Assembly: GCA_965224745.1 (NCBI GenBank)
Contig: CBDCZY010000001.1
Coordinates: 682,001 to 746,000 of the forward strand
Origin: CBDCZY01 sp965224745
Lineage (GTDB): Bacteria; Pseudomonadota; Gammaproteobacteria; Methylococcales; Methylomonadaceae
Direction of reading: 5' to 3'
DNA: 64,000 bases
In this document: in pieces, positions 53,591-63,532 of the stretch
Layout of the letters: every line of letters begins with the position of its first letter
Position numbering within the stretch: position 1 is the first letter of the stretch
The notes under the pieces: model-generated
What the model saw: the letters and a program-made list of their open reading frames with translations, nothing else
The model's database searches: none
What the model was told of the DNA's origin: nothing
Made by a program: the position numbers and the translations under genes

Positions 53591-54038
53591 TTGGGTCTAG
53601 GTCTCTACAGGTTTTAATGGCAGCTTGTAGTGCAAGTTCGTACCCCAGTGGGCCGAATCCACTAATAACACCTTGTGCTATATCCGATAAATAAGAGTGG
53701 CTGCGAAAAGTCTCTCTGGAATGAATATTGGACAGGTGTACCTCAATAAAAGGGATTTTGGTAGCAAGGAAAGCATCCCTTATGGCAATGCTGGTATGCG
53801 TGTAAGCTGCTGGATTGATGATAATAACCTTTACGCCTTGTTCGTAATTAGCGTGTATGGTGTCAATAATTTCGTTTTCGGCATTACTTTGATAGAAAAA
53901 TAAACGATGGCCCAAATCGTCTGTAATCGATTCTAGTGTTTCTTGAATATCTGTTAAGCGTTGATTACCGTACAAGCCAGGCTCTCTAATGCCAAGCATA
54001 TTCAAATTGGGTCCATTAATGACGCTGATTGTTGTCAT
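53580..54038 (-). CDS. aroQ: Type II 3-dehydroquinate dehydratase
   Basis: 152 residues. VINGPNLNMLGIREPGLYG (catalytic Tyr in the lid), QSNAENEIID, INPAAYTHTSIAIRDA and EVHLSNIHSRETFRSHS. Shikimate pathway step three. First gene of the aroQ-accB-accC operon. Confidence 0.97.
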   Translation of the reverse strand: MTTISVINGPNLNMLGIREPGLYGNQRLTDIQETLESITDDLGHRLFFYQSNAENEIIDTIHANYEQGVKVIIINPAAYTHTSIAIRDAFLATKIPFIEVHLSNIHSRETFRSHSYLSDIAQGVISGFGPLGYELALQAAIKTCRDLDPNGH

Positions 54039-54166
54039 TGTAAATAATATTACGTTGCTTCTGACAGTGGAATAAGTGAATTTTGCCTAATTTTTTATAA
54101 AATGTCTAGAAACTTAAAATTTAGGACCTTTTCGAAGCAAGATCGAAGCTTTTTGTGTATTTTATG

Positions 54167-54694
54167 CTAAGTGCGATTTTTTTGTAATAGCGGAATAACA
54201 ACTTTTTTTATCTCGGCCGGGGTGAATGCACCAAGCTGGCGTGCAACGATATTGTTTTCTCGATCTATTACGACACTGAAGGGTACCGAGCTGACTACAT
54301 TCCCCATCTTTTTGGACAGCATGACACCGTCTTGATCGCCTATTAATATTGGGTAATTGATGCTGTTGGCTTTTACAAAGTCTGTAACAGTTTCCACTTC
54401 CTCAAGCGCTATACCAATAAACTGCAGACCTTGGGATCCCATTTGCTGCTGTAATGCGACAAAATCAGGTATTTCTTTAAGACATGGTGGACACCAGGTT
54501 GCCCAAAAGTTGATAACTAAAACCTTACCTTTCCATTCTTCGATATTTCTTTTTTGACCTGTCAGGTCAGGTAAAGAAAAACTTGGGAGTTGTTGTTTCT
54601 CAGCAGCAAAGGATAAATCGGCATAACGCGCATACCAACCTGCTGTTAAAGCTATCAGTCCTGTGAGAAAAATAAAAAGGCGGGTTCGAGTCAT
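54167..54694 (-). CDS. TlpA/ResA-like membrane-anchored thioredoxin
   Basis: 175 residues. N-terminal anchor (LFIFLTGLIALTAGWYA), then a thioredoxin fold with active site WCPPC (FWATWCPPCLKEIPDF) and cis-Pro region SSVPFSVVID. Periplasmic disulfide reductase. Its ATG overlaps the dsbD stop by four bases, so DsbD is its likely electron donor; cytochrome c maturation is a plausible use. Confidence 0.92.
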   Translation of the reverse strand: MTRTRLFIFLTGLIALTAGWYARYADLSFAAEKQQLPSFSLPDLTGQKRNIEEWKGKVLVINFWATWCPPCLKEIPDFVALQQQMGSQGLQFIGIALEEVETVTDFVKANSINYPILIGDQDGVMLSKKMGNVVSSVPFSVVIDRENNIVARQLGAFTPAEIKKVVIPLLQKNRT

Positions 54695-56916
54695 AGCTTC
54701 ATCCTGTCAAGGTGTTTAAGAAAATTTGCTGCATCTTTATAACCAATGACACGTAAATTTGCTCGTTCTTGGCCGTGCGGGTCGAAAAATAAAATGGCAG
54801 GAGGTCCAAGTAGATCAAATTTCTTCAACATTGCCTTATCTTGCGCTAGGTTTTTGGTGACGTCCGCTTGTATTAGTTGCATTGATTTGAGTTTTTCTAT
54901 CACACTTGGATCGGAAAAAGTATAAGCTTCCATCTCCTTGCAAGAGATACACCAATCTGCATAAAAGTCGAAAAGGGTCCATTTTTCTTGTTCTGTGGCT
55001 ACGGCAAGTTTTGCGGCCAGTTCATCTAAATTATTAATGCGCTCAAAAACGACAGGGTTAACCGCTGCCGTTCGATTGATACCAAAGTTTTTTAATGGCT
55101 TTAGCGGATCATGTCCGCCAACTGAAAGTCCAACCAGAATTAATAAACCATAAAAAACCATTGATAAACCTAAAGCTTTCCATAATTTTGACCAACCAGA
55201 AGAATCGCTGGGTAGTGGGTCGATTGCTTTCATATAGACCCCTGGGATAATCAACAATAAAGCCCAAAAGAACATTATTATAGATGGCGGTAACACTCTT
55301 TCCAGCATCCAAGCGGCAACAGCCAGCATGGCGACACCAAATACCGCTTTAGTAGCATTGAGCCAACTGCCCGCTTTTGGTAGAAAATGTCCTGCTGAAG
55401 CGCCAATCAGTAATAACGGCAACCCCATGCCCAAACCCATCATGAACAAAGCGGAGCCACCCAGAACAATATCACCGGTCTGACCAATATAAATCAGCGC
55501 TCCAGCTAAAGGTGCAGCAACACAAGGCCCCACAATTAAAGCAGATAGTGCTCCCATGATAACGGCACTGAATAAACTGCCATCTCGATGCTGGTTACTG
55601 ATATTGTTCAACTTTGTTTGTAGGGATTGTGGCAGAGCGATTTCATAAAACCCGAACATTGAAAGCGCTAAGGCAACAAAAATTGCGCTAAATGTGATGA
55701 TAACCCAAGGTTGCTGTAAAGTGGCTTGCAGGTTACTGCCGAATAAAGCAGCGAGAATACCAAAGAGCGTATACATTAGCGCTGACGCTAATACAAAACC
55801 CAAGGATAAAATAAAAGCTCGACTGGATGTAATCTTATCGCCTTGTCCTACGATAATACCGGAGAGAATCGGTATCATTGGAAATACACAGGGTGTAAAC
55901 GCTAACAACAAACCAAAGCCAAGAAAACTGGCTAGTGTAAAAACTAAGGAATCGCTTGCAAGGCTATTGGCTATTTGATCTTGCTCCGCCAAATCGTTGT
56001 CAATCTTGGTTGCCGTATCAGGCTTGTTTAATTGAACAGGTAGTCCCAAGTTCAATTCCACCGTCTGTTGCATCGGAGGATAGCAAACACCGATTTCTGC
56101 ACACCCTTGATAACCTACTTTTAACTGAATGGCTTCTTCATTCAAAGCCTGCCTGACAAGTGGAACTTTCAAGTCTAACTGGTGATGAAAAATTTCAACA
56201 TCACCAAAGGCTTCATCGTGAACCGGTTTTCCTCTAGGTATCGAATACTTTCCCATTGCAGTGGATTGGGCTTTACTCAACTCGAGCGCAATCTTCTCCC
56301 GATATAAATAATAACCAGCGGCGATATCCCATTGTAGCTGAATAGTTTCTGGATCAACCACGGTTACCAATAGTCTAAATGCCTGATCAGCAGGTAGTAA
56401 GCTGCTATTTGCCTGAAATGAATTTTGGCCGGGTTGTTTGAGTAAGCGGTCCAATGGATCTGCTTGAGTACTGCGTTGATTGGTTCTCGGAAATTGCAGG
56501 CTGAGCTTTTTGGTTTGTGGGGGATAACACACACCTGCATCGGCACAACCTTGATATTTCAATACGAGTTCGGTATTGCTTTGATTGGGTTTTGCTTCGA
56601 AGGGTAGTTGGATGGCCAGTTTGCGGCGGTACACTTCAACATCGCCGAATAAGTCATCATGTTTTTGAATACCTTTGGGAAATTCAGGAACTGCTAAAGA
56701 AATTTCTTGAGGATCAGCAGTAAACTTAAATTTATTACGGTATAAATAGTAACCTTCTGCAATATCAAACTGTACTTTTATCGAGTTATTATTGCTTGTT
56801 GATACGGATGGTACAAAAGCTTGATCGGCTGGCAGTAATTCTGAAATATCTACGGCAAATCCACGGTTGCTGATCGCTACAATCAAGCAAAGAAAAACTA
56901 TTTTAAAGTTAGCCAT
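54691..56916 (-). CDS. dsbD: Thiol:disulfide interchange protein DsbD with duplicated alpha domain
   Basis: 741 residues from ATG 56916; a GTG at 56928 is possible. Signal peptide ends SNRGFA. The first two domains are both DsbD-alpha: each begins LLPADQAF, has 'AxGYYLYR', 'HD(E/D)xFGDVE' and ends YQGCA..GVCYPP. Then eight membrane helices with redox Cys in TPCVFPMIP and VGPCVAAPL, and a C-terminal thioredoxin domain with WCISC. Family members normally have one alpha domain (E. coli DsbD is ~565 residues). Brings cytoplasmic reducing power to periplasmic thiol partners. Confidence 0.95.
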   Translation of the reverse strand: MANFKIVFLCLIVAISNRGFAVDISELLPADQAFVPSVSTSNNNSIKVQFDIAEGYYLYRNKFKFTADPQEISLAVPEFPKGIQKHDDLFGDVEVYRRKLAIQLPFEAKPNQSNTELVLKYQGCADAGVCYPPQTKKLSLQFPRTNQRSTQADPLDRLLKQPGQNSFQANSSLLPADQAFRLLVTVVDPETIQLQWDIAAGYYLYREKIALELSKAQSTAMGKYSIPRGKPVHDEAFGDVEIFHHQLDLKVPLVRQALNEEAIQLKVGYQGCAEIGVCYPPMQQTVELNLGLPVQLNKPDTATKIDNDLAEQDQIANSLASDSLVFTLASFLGFGLLLAFTPCVFPMIPILSGIIVGQGDKITSSRAFILSLGFVLASALMYTLFGILAALFGSNLQATLQQPWVIITFSAIFVALALSMFGFYEIALPQSLQTKLNNISNQHRDGSLFSAVIMGALSALIVGPCVAAPLAGALIYIGQTGDIVLGGSALFMMGLGMGLPLLLIGASAGHFLPKAGSWLNATKAVFGVAMLAVAAWMLERVLPPSIIMFFWALLLIIPGVYMKAIDPLPSDSSGWSKLWKALGLSMVFYGLLILVGLSVGGHDPLKPLKNFGINRTAAVNPVVFERINNLDELAAKLAVATEQEKWTLFDFYADWCISCKEMEAYTFSDPSVIEKLKSMQLIQADVTKNLAQDKAMLKKFDLLGPPAILFFDPHGQERANLRVIGYKDAANFLKHLDRMKL

Positions 56917-57224
56917 GAATTGATCCACTGTAAGTAATCAGGTAAAGCATCGTGAATTGGGACTGCAATGATTTCTGGAAGTTCATAAGGATGAAGCTCG
57001 GTAATAGTGGCTTGAAGAGAAGGAAACAGATCATTTCTCGATTTAATCAATAACAGGATTTCTTGAGCGGTTTCAATTTTACCTTGCCAAGGGTAAACTG
57101 ACGTCAGCCCAGGAAGAATATTAATACAACCTGCAAGTTTTTTTTGAATAAGGTCGTGAGCCAGTTTTTCTGCGGTTTTTTGATTAGGACAAGTACAAAA
57201 AATCAAATTGAATTTTTCACTCAT
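56898..57224 (-). CDS. cutA: Divalent-cation tolerance protein CutA
   Basis: 108 residues. CTCPNQKTAEKLAHDLIQKKLAGCINILPGLTSVYPWQGKIE and ELHPYELPEIIAVPI are CutA family signatures; trimeric, PII-like. The cutA-dsbD pairing, here with overlapping ends, is conserved in Gammaproteobacteria. Exact role uncertain. Confidence 0.94.
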   Translation of the reverse strand: MSEKFNLIFCTCPNQKTAEKLAHDLIQKKLAGCINILPGLTSVYPWQGKIETAQEILLLIKSRNDLFPSLQATITELHPYELPEIIAVPIHDALPDYLQWINSWLTLK

Positions 57225-57270
57225 AAGTCGATCATGACTGTCTGCCAGTACTAAAACGAGGCGTTGTATT

Positions 57271-57708
57271 ATGGCCCCATTTCAACTTTTACTGTTGTTT
57301 TTTCTTGTTGTACCTATAGTAGAGATTTATTTATTACTTAAACTAGGCGCTTTTGTCGGCGTCTTTCCAACCGTTTTGTTGGTCGTCAGCACCGCAATTA
57401 TAGGGAGTTGGATGCTTCGACAACAAGGTTTTGCGACGTTTCAACGTTTGCAAGCGAGCATGGCTAAAGGTCAAATTCCAACATTAGAAATTATCGAAGG
57501 CCCTATTTTGTTGGTGGGTGGTGCATTATTGTTAACACCTGGTTTTTTTACGGATGTGATGGGGTTTATTTGTTTGATCCCAGTTACCCGAAAAAAATTA
57601 GTCAATTATTTACTTCAGAAACAATGGGTGGTAGCCGGTCAACCGAATGAAAGAAGTTACAGAAAAGATCCTAACGTAATAGAGGGTGAATTTAAAAAAG
57701 ATGAATGA
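57271..57708 (+). CDS. fxsA: FxsA family membrane protein
   Basis: 145 residues, two to three hydrophobic segments: PFQLLLLFFLVVPIVEIYLLLKLG, FPTVLLVVSTAIIGSWMLRQQG and EGPILLVGGALLLTPGFFTDVMGF. All are FxsA hallmarks. Inner membrane; in E. coli it relieves phage T7 exclusion by F plasmid, native role unclear. Divergent from cutA. Confidence 0.92.
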   Translation: MAPFQLLLLFFLVVPIVEIYLLLKLGAFVGVFPTVLLVVSTAIIGSWMLRQQGFATFQRLQASMAKGQIPTLEIIEGPILLVGGALLLTPGFFTDVMGFICLIPVTRKKLVNYLLQKQWVVAGQPNERSYRKDPNVIEGEFKKDE

Positions 57709-57754
57709 ATTTCACTAAGTCAATAACTTTTATTTTGGATACAAGAGACAGAAC

Positions 57755-58285
57755 ATGACAGTCGTTTGGGAAATCGCTCAATTAGGCAACGCTGTGTTAA
57801 GGCAAAATGCGTTGCCTGTTGAATTTCCATTAACGTCCTCAATAAAATCGATAATCAATACTATGTTAGCGTTGATGAAAGAGGGGCAGGGTGTAGGCAT
57901 TGCAGCACCGCAAATAGAAGAATCTTTGCAAATTATTGTTGTTGCTTCAAACCCAACGCCGAGATATCCAAAAGCTCCGCAGATGGAGCCGGTGGTGATG
58001 ATCAATCCATCGTTTTCTCAGCTTAGCGATGAAACAGACATGGGTTGGGAAGGCTGCCTAAGTATACCGGGTATCCGGGCTAAGGTGCCTCGTTTGACGT
58101 CAATTGAAGTAACTTATTTCTGTCAACAGAGCCAACAGCACAAGGTTACTTTCACTGATTTTGTCGCAAGAGTTTTTCAGCACGAATATGATCATCTGCA
58201 AGGAATGGTTTATTTGGATCGGGTTGTCGATAACCGAGATATCGTGACCGAAAAAATGTATTTACGCAGCATTGATGCCGCATAG
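57755..58285 (+). CDS. def: Peptide deformylase
   Basis: 176 residues. The three motifs are complete: GVGIAAPQI, EGCLSIPG (metal Cys) and QHEYDHLQG (metal His pair). Removes the formyl group from nascent proteins. It is not beside fmt here, so it may be one of several def paralogues (the C-terminus RDIVTEKMYLRSIDAA is divergent). Confidence 0.93.
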   Translation: MTVVWEIAQLGNAVLRQNALPVEFPLTSSIKSIINTMLALMKEGQGVGIAAPQIEESLQIIVVASNPTPRYPKAPQMEPVVMINPSFSQLSDETDMGWEGCLSIPGIRAKVPRLTSIEVTYFCQQSQQHKVTFTDFVARVFQHEYDHLQGMVYLDRVVDNRDIVTEKMYLRSIDAA

Positions 58286-58292
58286 TTAGACC

Positions 58293-59369
58293 TTGACCAA
58301 ATCATCACGCCCCATAAAAGGACGAGGAGCAGTCAATAATCCTCATGCCAGATATAACAGATATACTTCTGAAGAGATTGATGATGGTTGGCATCAGGAT
58401 GAAGAGTTACCTGCTCTTGAAACGACGGTCCAAACCGAAAACAGCAAAAGCATCATTACCTATAATCAATCACCAGATCTACCTTTTGATCGATCGATCA
58501 ACGTTTACCGAGGATGTGAACATGGTTGTATATACTGCTTTGCCAGGCCGACACACGCTTACTATGGCCTTTCTCCAGGATTAGATTTTGAAACCAGGTT
58601 ATTTGTTAAGCCGGAAGCAGCGTCGTTACTCAGTGAAGAGATTCAAAAAAAGACTTATCAGTGTGCTCCTATCGCCCTTGGCACAAATACCGATCCCTAC
58701 CAACCAATCGAAAGGAAGTGGCAGTTAACCCGCCAAATTTTAGAAGTTTTACACCAACATAATCATCCGGTGACCATCGTTACTAAATCATCACTCATTG
58801 AACGGGATATTGATATTCTGGAAGCTATGTCGAAGCAACAATTAGCTCACGTTATGATATCAGTCACCACGCTTGATAAGGCTTTGGCAAGAAAGCTTGA
58901 GCCACGCGCAGTTTCTCCTGCTCGGAGGTTGCAAACGATTAAACGGCTTATAGAGCGTGAAATACCAACCTCTCTGATGGTAGCGCCGATCATTCCGCAT
59001 CTAACTGATTATGAAATCGAACGAATTATAGAGGCTGCTGATGAATGTGGCGTTGTTTCCGCGCACTCTGTTTTACTTCGTTTGCCGCTAGAAGTAGCAA
59101 CACTTTTTAGCCATTGGTTGGAGACATATTTTCCCTTAAAGAAGCAACATGTACTAAATAATGTAAGAAATACGCGTAGTGGAAAATTGAATGATGCAGC
59201 TTTTGGGCAACGATTTAAAGGGGAAGGTGCCTATGCTTCAATGATTACACAGCGTTTCAACTTAAAATGCAAGCAACTTGGATTGGCTCGAAAATCGCCG
59301 CCACTAGCGACTCATTTGTTTCGAAAAAGGATCGAAGATTCCAACCAATTAGATATATTCAATTCTTGA
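58293..59369 (+). CDS. PA0069-family radical SAM protein (SplB-like)
   Basis: 358 residues from a TTG at 58293, the only start before the conserved RPIKGRGAVNNPHARY. Radical SAM motif YRGCEHGCIYCFARPTH (CX3CX2C), ALGTNTDPYQPIERKW and TLRSR-like downstream segments place it in the PA0069/SplB-like family. Reaction unknown. Begins 7 bases after def. Confidence 0.9.
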   Translation: MTKSSRPIKGRGAVNNPHARYNRYTSEEIDDGWHQDEELPALETTVQTENSKSIITYNQSPDLPFDRSINVYRGCEHGCIYCFARPTHAYYGLSPGLDFETRLFVKPEAASLLSEEIQKKTYQCAPIALGTNTDPYQPIERKWQLTRQILEVLHQHNHPVTIVTKSSLIERDIDILEAMSKQQLAHVMISVTTLDKALARKLEPRAVSPARRLQTIKRLIEREIPTSLMVAPIIPHLTDYEIERIIEAADECGVVSAHSVLLRLPLEVATLFSHWLETYFPLKKQHVLNNVRNTRSGKLNDAAFGQRFKGEGAYASMITQRFNLKCKQLGLARKSPPLATHLFRKRIEDSNQLDIFNS

Positions 59370-59452
59370 ACAGGTTTTACTACTAACTGGCTTTCCACTC
59401 TCGAATTCTCAACTAAACTTAATGTTGATTTAGTCTTATTGCGAGAATTGCT

Positions 59453-61111
59453 ATGTCTGAAGACCAGGGTATTTTGATTGGTTATTTAACTCAAGTTAGA
59501 GGCGATGGTTTGGAAGCTAGAATGGCGCCCGAACACAATAATGCGTTGCCGCTAATTAAAATTGACGATGATGAGGTTTTAGCAGGGCATCTCGGCTCTT
59601 ATGTTGTCATCCGGCAGTCCCATATCAACGTTCTTGCGTTGGTTTTCAAGATGTGGGAAGAAGATCGCTATGATGCCGAAAATGTACGCCATTCAGAACG
59701 GTTTTTCTCACTGATCCCAGTTGGCGAAATGGAAGGCAAAGGGAAATTTATCCGAGGTGTCAGACACTATCCTACTCCAGGCGCAAAGGTTTTCGCAGTG
59801 GGTACTAATGAAATCAATGCCATTTTTTCAAAGTTTAGAAGTTATGAATTTTTTATTGGGAAATTAGCCGCTCACAAAAGTTATGATTTGAGTCTCGATC
59901 CCAGCGCATTATTTTCTCGGCATTTTGCTATTTTAGGGCAATCGGGCTCGGGTAAATCATGGACAGTGACAAGTCTCATCCAACGCACCATTAAGGCCAT
60001 GCCCAAAGCGCATATCATTATGTTGGATCTGCACGGTGAATATTGTTGGAAAAATGAATACGGTGAAGTGGAATCTGCTTTTCCTGAGGATCAAGTTAAC
60101 TATGTAGATGCTTTAGAGCTAGAAATGCCCTACTGGCTGATGTCGTATGCTGAATTAGTCGATTTATTCATTGATCGTTCAGCGCCTGGAGCATCAATTC
60201 AAATGGCATTTATGCGAGAGGTATTGCAAACACTTAAACGCAGTACCGCTAAAGAAATTGGTTTAGACGTTGTATCAATCGATACGCCTATTTATTTTTC
60301 CTTAGCCGAATTGTATAGCCAATTCAAATCAGCCAATGAAGAACGCAAAGATTTTGGCAAATCGGAAGGATCTTTGTTTGGTCAATTCGATGAGTTTTTG
60401 GTCAAAATGCAAAGCCGTTTTAACGATTCTAGATATGATTTCTTGCTAAAACCGAAGCGTCGAACTGATTCTGCTTCAATGACCGGTTTATTGCGTGACT
60501 TTGTTGGGCTAGGTGCCAACAAAGCCAGTATAACCGTGATTGATTTAAGTTCCGTACCTTCTGATGTTAAGCCCGCTATTTCAGCCCAGGTTGGCCGTCT
60601 AGCTTATGAGTTTAACTATTGGAACCCACGACGAAGAGAATTCCCGATTACTCTCATATGTGAAGAGGCACACGGTTATATTCCAAGGGAAAAAGGGACT
60701 CAGTATGAAGGCACTAAAAAAGTTATGGAGAGAATAGCCAAAGAAGGCCGGAAATATGGTGTTTCGATTGGTGTCGTTAGTCAACGTCCGAATGAATTGT
60801 CAGAGACCATGCTAGCGCAGTGTAGCTCTTTTATCTGTTTACGTATCACCAATCCCGATGATCAAAACTATGTGCGAGGACTCGTGCCTGAAGCGGAAGG
60901 CGACCTTACCGATATTTTGACTTCTTTAGGAAGAGGCGAAGCATTGGTATTGGGCGAAGCTGCTCCTTTACCAACCCGGGTGCAAATCTACAGACCTGAC
61001 CCTGAGCCAAAGAGTAATGATGTAGATTACTATAAAGGTTGGCGGGAAGGGCCAGATGACCTCAATGTCGAAGAGATCGTCCATTTGTGGAGAACACAGA
61101 CTAAGCTTTGA
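59453..61111 (+). CDS. HerA-like ATP-binding protein (HAS-barrel, DUF87)
   Basis: 552 residues. N-terminal HAS-barrel (~5-95), then an FtsK/HerA ATPase: Walker A GQSGSGKS (162-169), Walker B ITLICEEAHGY, and SQRPNELSETMLAQCSSFICLRI near the C-terminus, as in HerA hexameric DNA translocases. The usual partner NurA, or defence partners such as SIR2, is not next to it: the upstream gene is radical SAM and downstream is an IS21 element, then adk. Role open (end resection or defence). Confidence 0.9.
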   Translation: MSEDQGILIGYLTQVRGDGLEARMAPEHNNALPLIKIDDDEVLAGHLGSYVVIRQSHINVLALVFKMWEEDRYDAENVRHSERFFSLIPVGEMEGKGKFIRGVRHYPTPGAKVFAVGTNEINAIFSKFRSYEFFIGKLAAHKSYDLSLDPSALFSRHFAILGQSGSGKSWTVTSLIQRTIKAMPKAHIIMLDLHGEYCWKNEYGEVESAFPEDQVNYVDALELEMPYWLMSYAELVDLFIDRSAPGASIQMAFMREVLQTLKRSTAKEIGLDVVSIDTPIYFSLAELYSQFKSANEERKDFGKSEGSLFGQFDEFLVKMQSRFNDSRYDFLLKPKRRTDSASMTGLLRDFVGLGANKASITVIDLSSVPSDVKPAISAQVGRLAYEFNYWNPRRREFPITLICEEAHGYIPREKGTQYEGTKKVMERIAKEGRKYGVSIGVVSQRPNELSETMLAQCSSFICLRITNPDDQNYVRGLVPEAEGDLTDILTSLGRGEALVLGEAAPLPTRVQIYRPDPEPKSNDVDYYKGWREGPDDLNVEEIVHLWRTQTKL

Positions 61112-61290
61112 ATATAGCTTAGACGCCACTTTATCTTCTTTTCATTAGTACGAGAGTTCCTGGCGATGTTTATTCCGGAATTCTCGGCATACTGTTAGGC
61201 GACAATTAACCTGTCCGGTCAGACGACAATTATCTTGACCGGTTGAGTGTATAAACTGATAAGTACTTTTTACTCTTAGGAGGAAGTGAC

Positions 61291-62802
61291 TTGTCCGGTA
61301 AACACATCACTCAATTACAGGAAAATAGTTATATGAAAAATCGTCAGACAGGTTGTACGCAGGAGACATCCGCAGCAAAAGCCGGCATCAGTGTTCGATC
61401 AGGTTGCCGGATCGAAAAAGGTGAAAGAGCTGAACACAAAGAACGAAAGTGGCGAACGCGCAAAGATCCATTAGAAGCCGTATGGGACTCAGAACTGGTT
61501 CCGTTATTAGAAGATGAATCGTCCTTAACTGGCATTACCCTGTGGGAGCATCTGGATGAGCAGCATCCGGGAAAGTATCCAGAGAAATACCTTCGGACAC
61601 TGCAAAGACGTGTTAAACACTGGCAGGCCACACAAGGCCCGGACAAAGAAGTCATGTTTCGTCAGTCGGTACCTGCGGGTCATCAGGGACTATCTGATTT
61701 TACGCACCCCAATACCGTCATTACGATAGACGGGAAGGCGTTCGCACATTTACTGTACCAGTTTCGCCTGGCTTTTAGTGGTTGGCGTCATGTCCATGTT
61801 ATTCAGGGCGGAGAAAGCTACAGTGCACTGGCTGACGGCTTACAAAGTGCATTACACACCTTAGGCGGTTCACCAAAGGAACATCGTACAGACAGCCTCA
61901 GTGCGGCTTACGTCAATAACGTAGAAAAACAGCGACTGACGGAAGACTATCATGATTTATGTAAGCATTATGGCATGCGGCCCACCATCAATAATCTGGG
62001 CATTAGTCATGAAAATGGCGCCATTGAAGCACCGCATGGCTCATTAAAACGTCGCATTGATCAAGCCATAAAGTTACGCGGTTCGAATGATTTTTCTACA
62101 CTCCGTGCTTATCGAGAGTTTCTTGAACACATTGTCGACAAACTGAACAGACGATGCAAAGGCAGGTTGGCCGAAGAGCACAAAACCCTGTTAGCCTTAC
62201 CCAAACACCGATTTGTTGATTATGCTGAGCTGTCGGTAAAAGTCACCACCAGCAGTACCATTGCTGTAAAACGCGCATTGTATACCGTCCCTTCACGCCT
62301 TATCGGTGAAAGCGTCAGGGTGCATCTCTACCATGATCGTTTGGTCTGCTTTGTTGGCCAAACTCGGGTGATCAATCTGCCTCGGATTTATCCAACAACG
62401 CCCACCGGCCGAGCGCGACGAATAGATTACCGGCATATCATTCATTCTCTGGCAGCCAAACCACAAGCCTTCCGCTTCTCACAGTTTCGCGATAATATTT
62501 TGCCTAACACGCAATATCGGGCTTTATGGAAGCAGGCAGAGAAACAGTTTACACCGCAAGAAGCATGCAAGTGGATGGTTGCTGTTTTACGCTTTGCCTA
62601 TGATTATGATTGCGAAAGTGCCCTGGCAACTGAGCTAATGCGACAGGCAGAACAAGGTGCCTTGCCCGATTTAACATCCCTGCAGGCAAGGTATTTACAA
62701 CACAGTACACCGCCACCGATACCGCTACGCCAACACCAGGTTGCTGACTATGATCAACTACTGACCGGTCAGTGGATGAGACAGGAGGTGTGCTGTGAGT
62801 GA
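61291..62802 (+). CDS. istA: IS21 transposase IstA
   Basis: 503 residues from TTG 61291, which lies 7 bases after AGGAGG; a later in-frame ATG (61333) is the alternative. N-terminal helix-turn-helix region (TSAAKAGISVRSGCRIEKG), rve-type DDE core (DFTHP and HRTDSLSAA Asp residues; HENGAIEAPHGSLKRRI Glu), and C-terminal Mu-like beta barrel. Stop overlaps istB. Confidence 0.93.
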   Translation: MSGKHITQLQENSYMKNRQTGCTQETSAAKAGISVRSGCRIEKGERAEHKERKWRTRKDPLEAVWDSELVPLLEDESSLTGITLWEHLDEQHPGKYPEKYLRTLQRRVKHWQATQGPDKEVMFRQSVPAGHQGLSDFTHPNTVITIDGKAFAHLLYQFRLAFSGWRHVHVIQGGESYSALADGLQSALHTLGGSPKEHRTDSLSAAYVNNVEKQRLTEDYHDLCKHYGMRPTINNLGISHENGAIEAPHGSLKRRIDQAIKLRGSNDFSTLRAYREFLEHIVDKLNRRCKGRLAEEHKTLLALPKHRFVDYAELSVKVTTSSTIAVKRALYTVPSRLIGESVRVHLYHDRLVCFVGQTRVINLPRIYPTTPTGRARRIDYRHIIHSLAAKPQAFRFSQFRDNILPNTQYRALWKQAEKQFTPQEACKWMVAVLRFAYDYDCESALATELMRQAEQGALPDLTSLQARYLQHSTPPPIPLRQHQVADYDQLLTGQWMRQEVCCE

Positions 62803-63532
62803 TGGTTTGCCAATGATGTTAAAAGAACTTCGCTTGCTGGCTTTTTGGCAATATTATGAAGCTTATCAGGAACAGGCCACAAAACAGGCATGGGGCTATA
62901 GCCAATACCTGTCTAAACTGTGTGAAAATGAAATTGCACGGCGCTTTGAAACGCGAGTTTGCAACTGGACCAAAGAAGCCAAATTACCCCGGGGCAAAAG
63001 TTTTGCCACCTTAGGCTTTGATGAATTACCGGAAACCATTCAAAAGAAAGTGATTGGGCTGCGCGATAATACCCAGTGGGCGCTACAGGCAGATAATGTT
63101 TTATTGATTGGCCCTTCCGGTGTCGGTAAATCGCATATTGCTTCTGCTTTGGGGCTTCATCTTATCGAACAAGGCATCCGGGTAAAATGGTTGGCTGCCA
63201 CCGCACTGGTGCAATTACTGCAGCAGGCCAAAAAAGAGCTGGATTTAATGGCTGTGATGAGTCGACTGGATAAATATCGTGTACTCATTATCGATGATAT
63301 TGGTTATGTTAAAAAAACGGATTCAGAAACCCAGGTCCTGTTTGAGTTTATTGCTCATCGTTATGAAAGTGGCAGCTTGATCATCACATCAAACCAGCCA
63401 TTCAGTCACTGGGATCAGATATTCCCGGATACATTAATGACCGTAGCCGCCATTGACCGCATTATCCATCATGCCACGATTCTTGAAATCGACGGCAACA
63501 GTTACAGGAGGAAACATCAGAAAAAATCATAA
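62795..63532 (+). CDS. istB: IS21 helper ATPase IstB
   Basis: 245 residues from a GTG start with AGGAGG upstream, overlapping the istA end by 8 bases. AAA+ motifs: Walker A GPSGVGKSH, Walker B VLIIDDIGYV, and SNQPFSHW...IDRIIHHATILEIDG. DnaC-like target-selection ATPase for IstA. Confidence 0.95.
   Translation: MSDGLPMMLKELRLLAFWQYYEAYQEQATKQAWGYSQYLSKLCENEIARRFETRVCNWTKEAKLPRGKSFATLGFDELPETIQKKVIGLRDNTQWALQADNVLLIGPSGVGKSHIASALGLHLIEQGIRVKWLAATALVQLLQQAKKELDLMAVMSRLDKYRVLIIDDIGYVKKTDSETQVLFEFIAHRYESGSLIITSNQPFSHWDQIFPDTLMTVAAIDRIIHHATILEIDGNSYRRKHQKKS

Noticed and set aside
54660..54700. 'GGGTTCGAGTC' as a tRNA T-arm
   Set aside because: No cloverleaf around it; it is the start region of the ResA-like gene read on the other strand.
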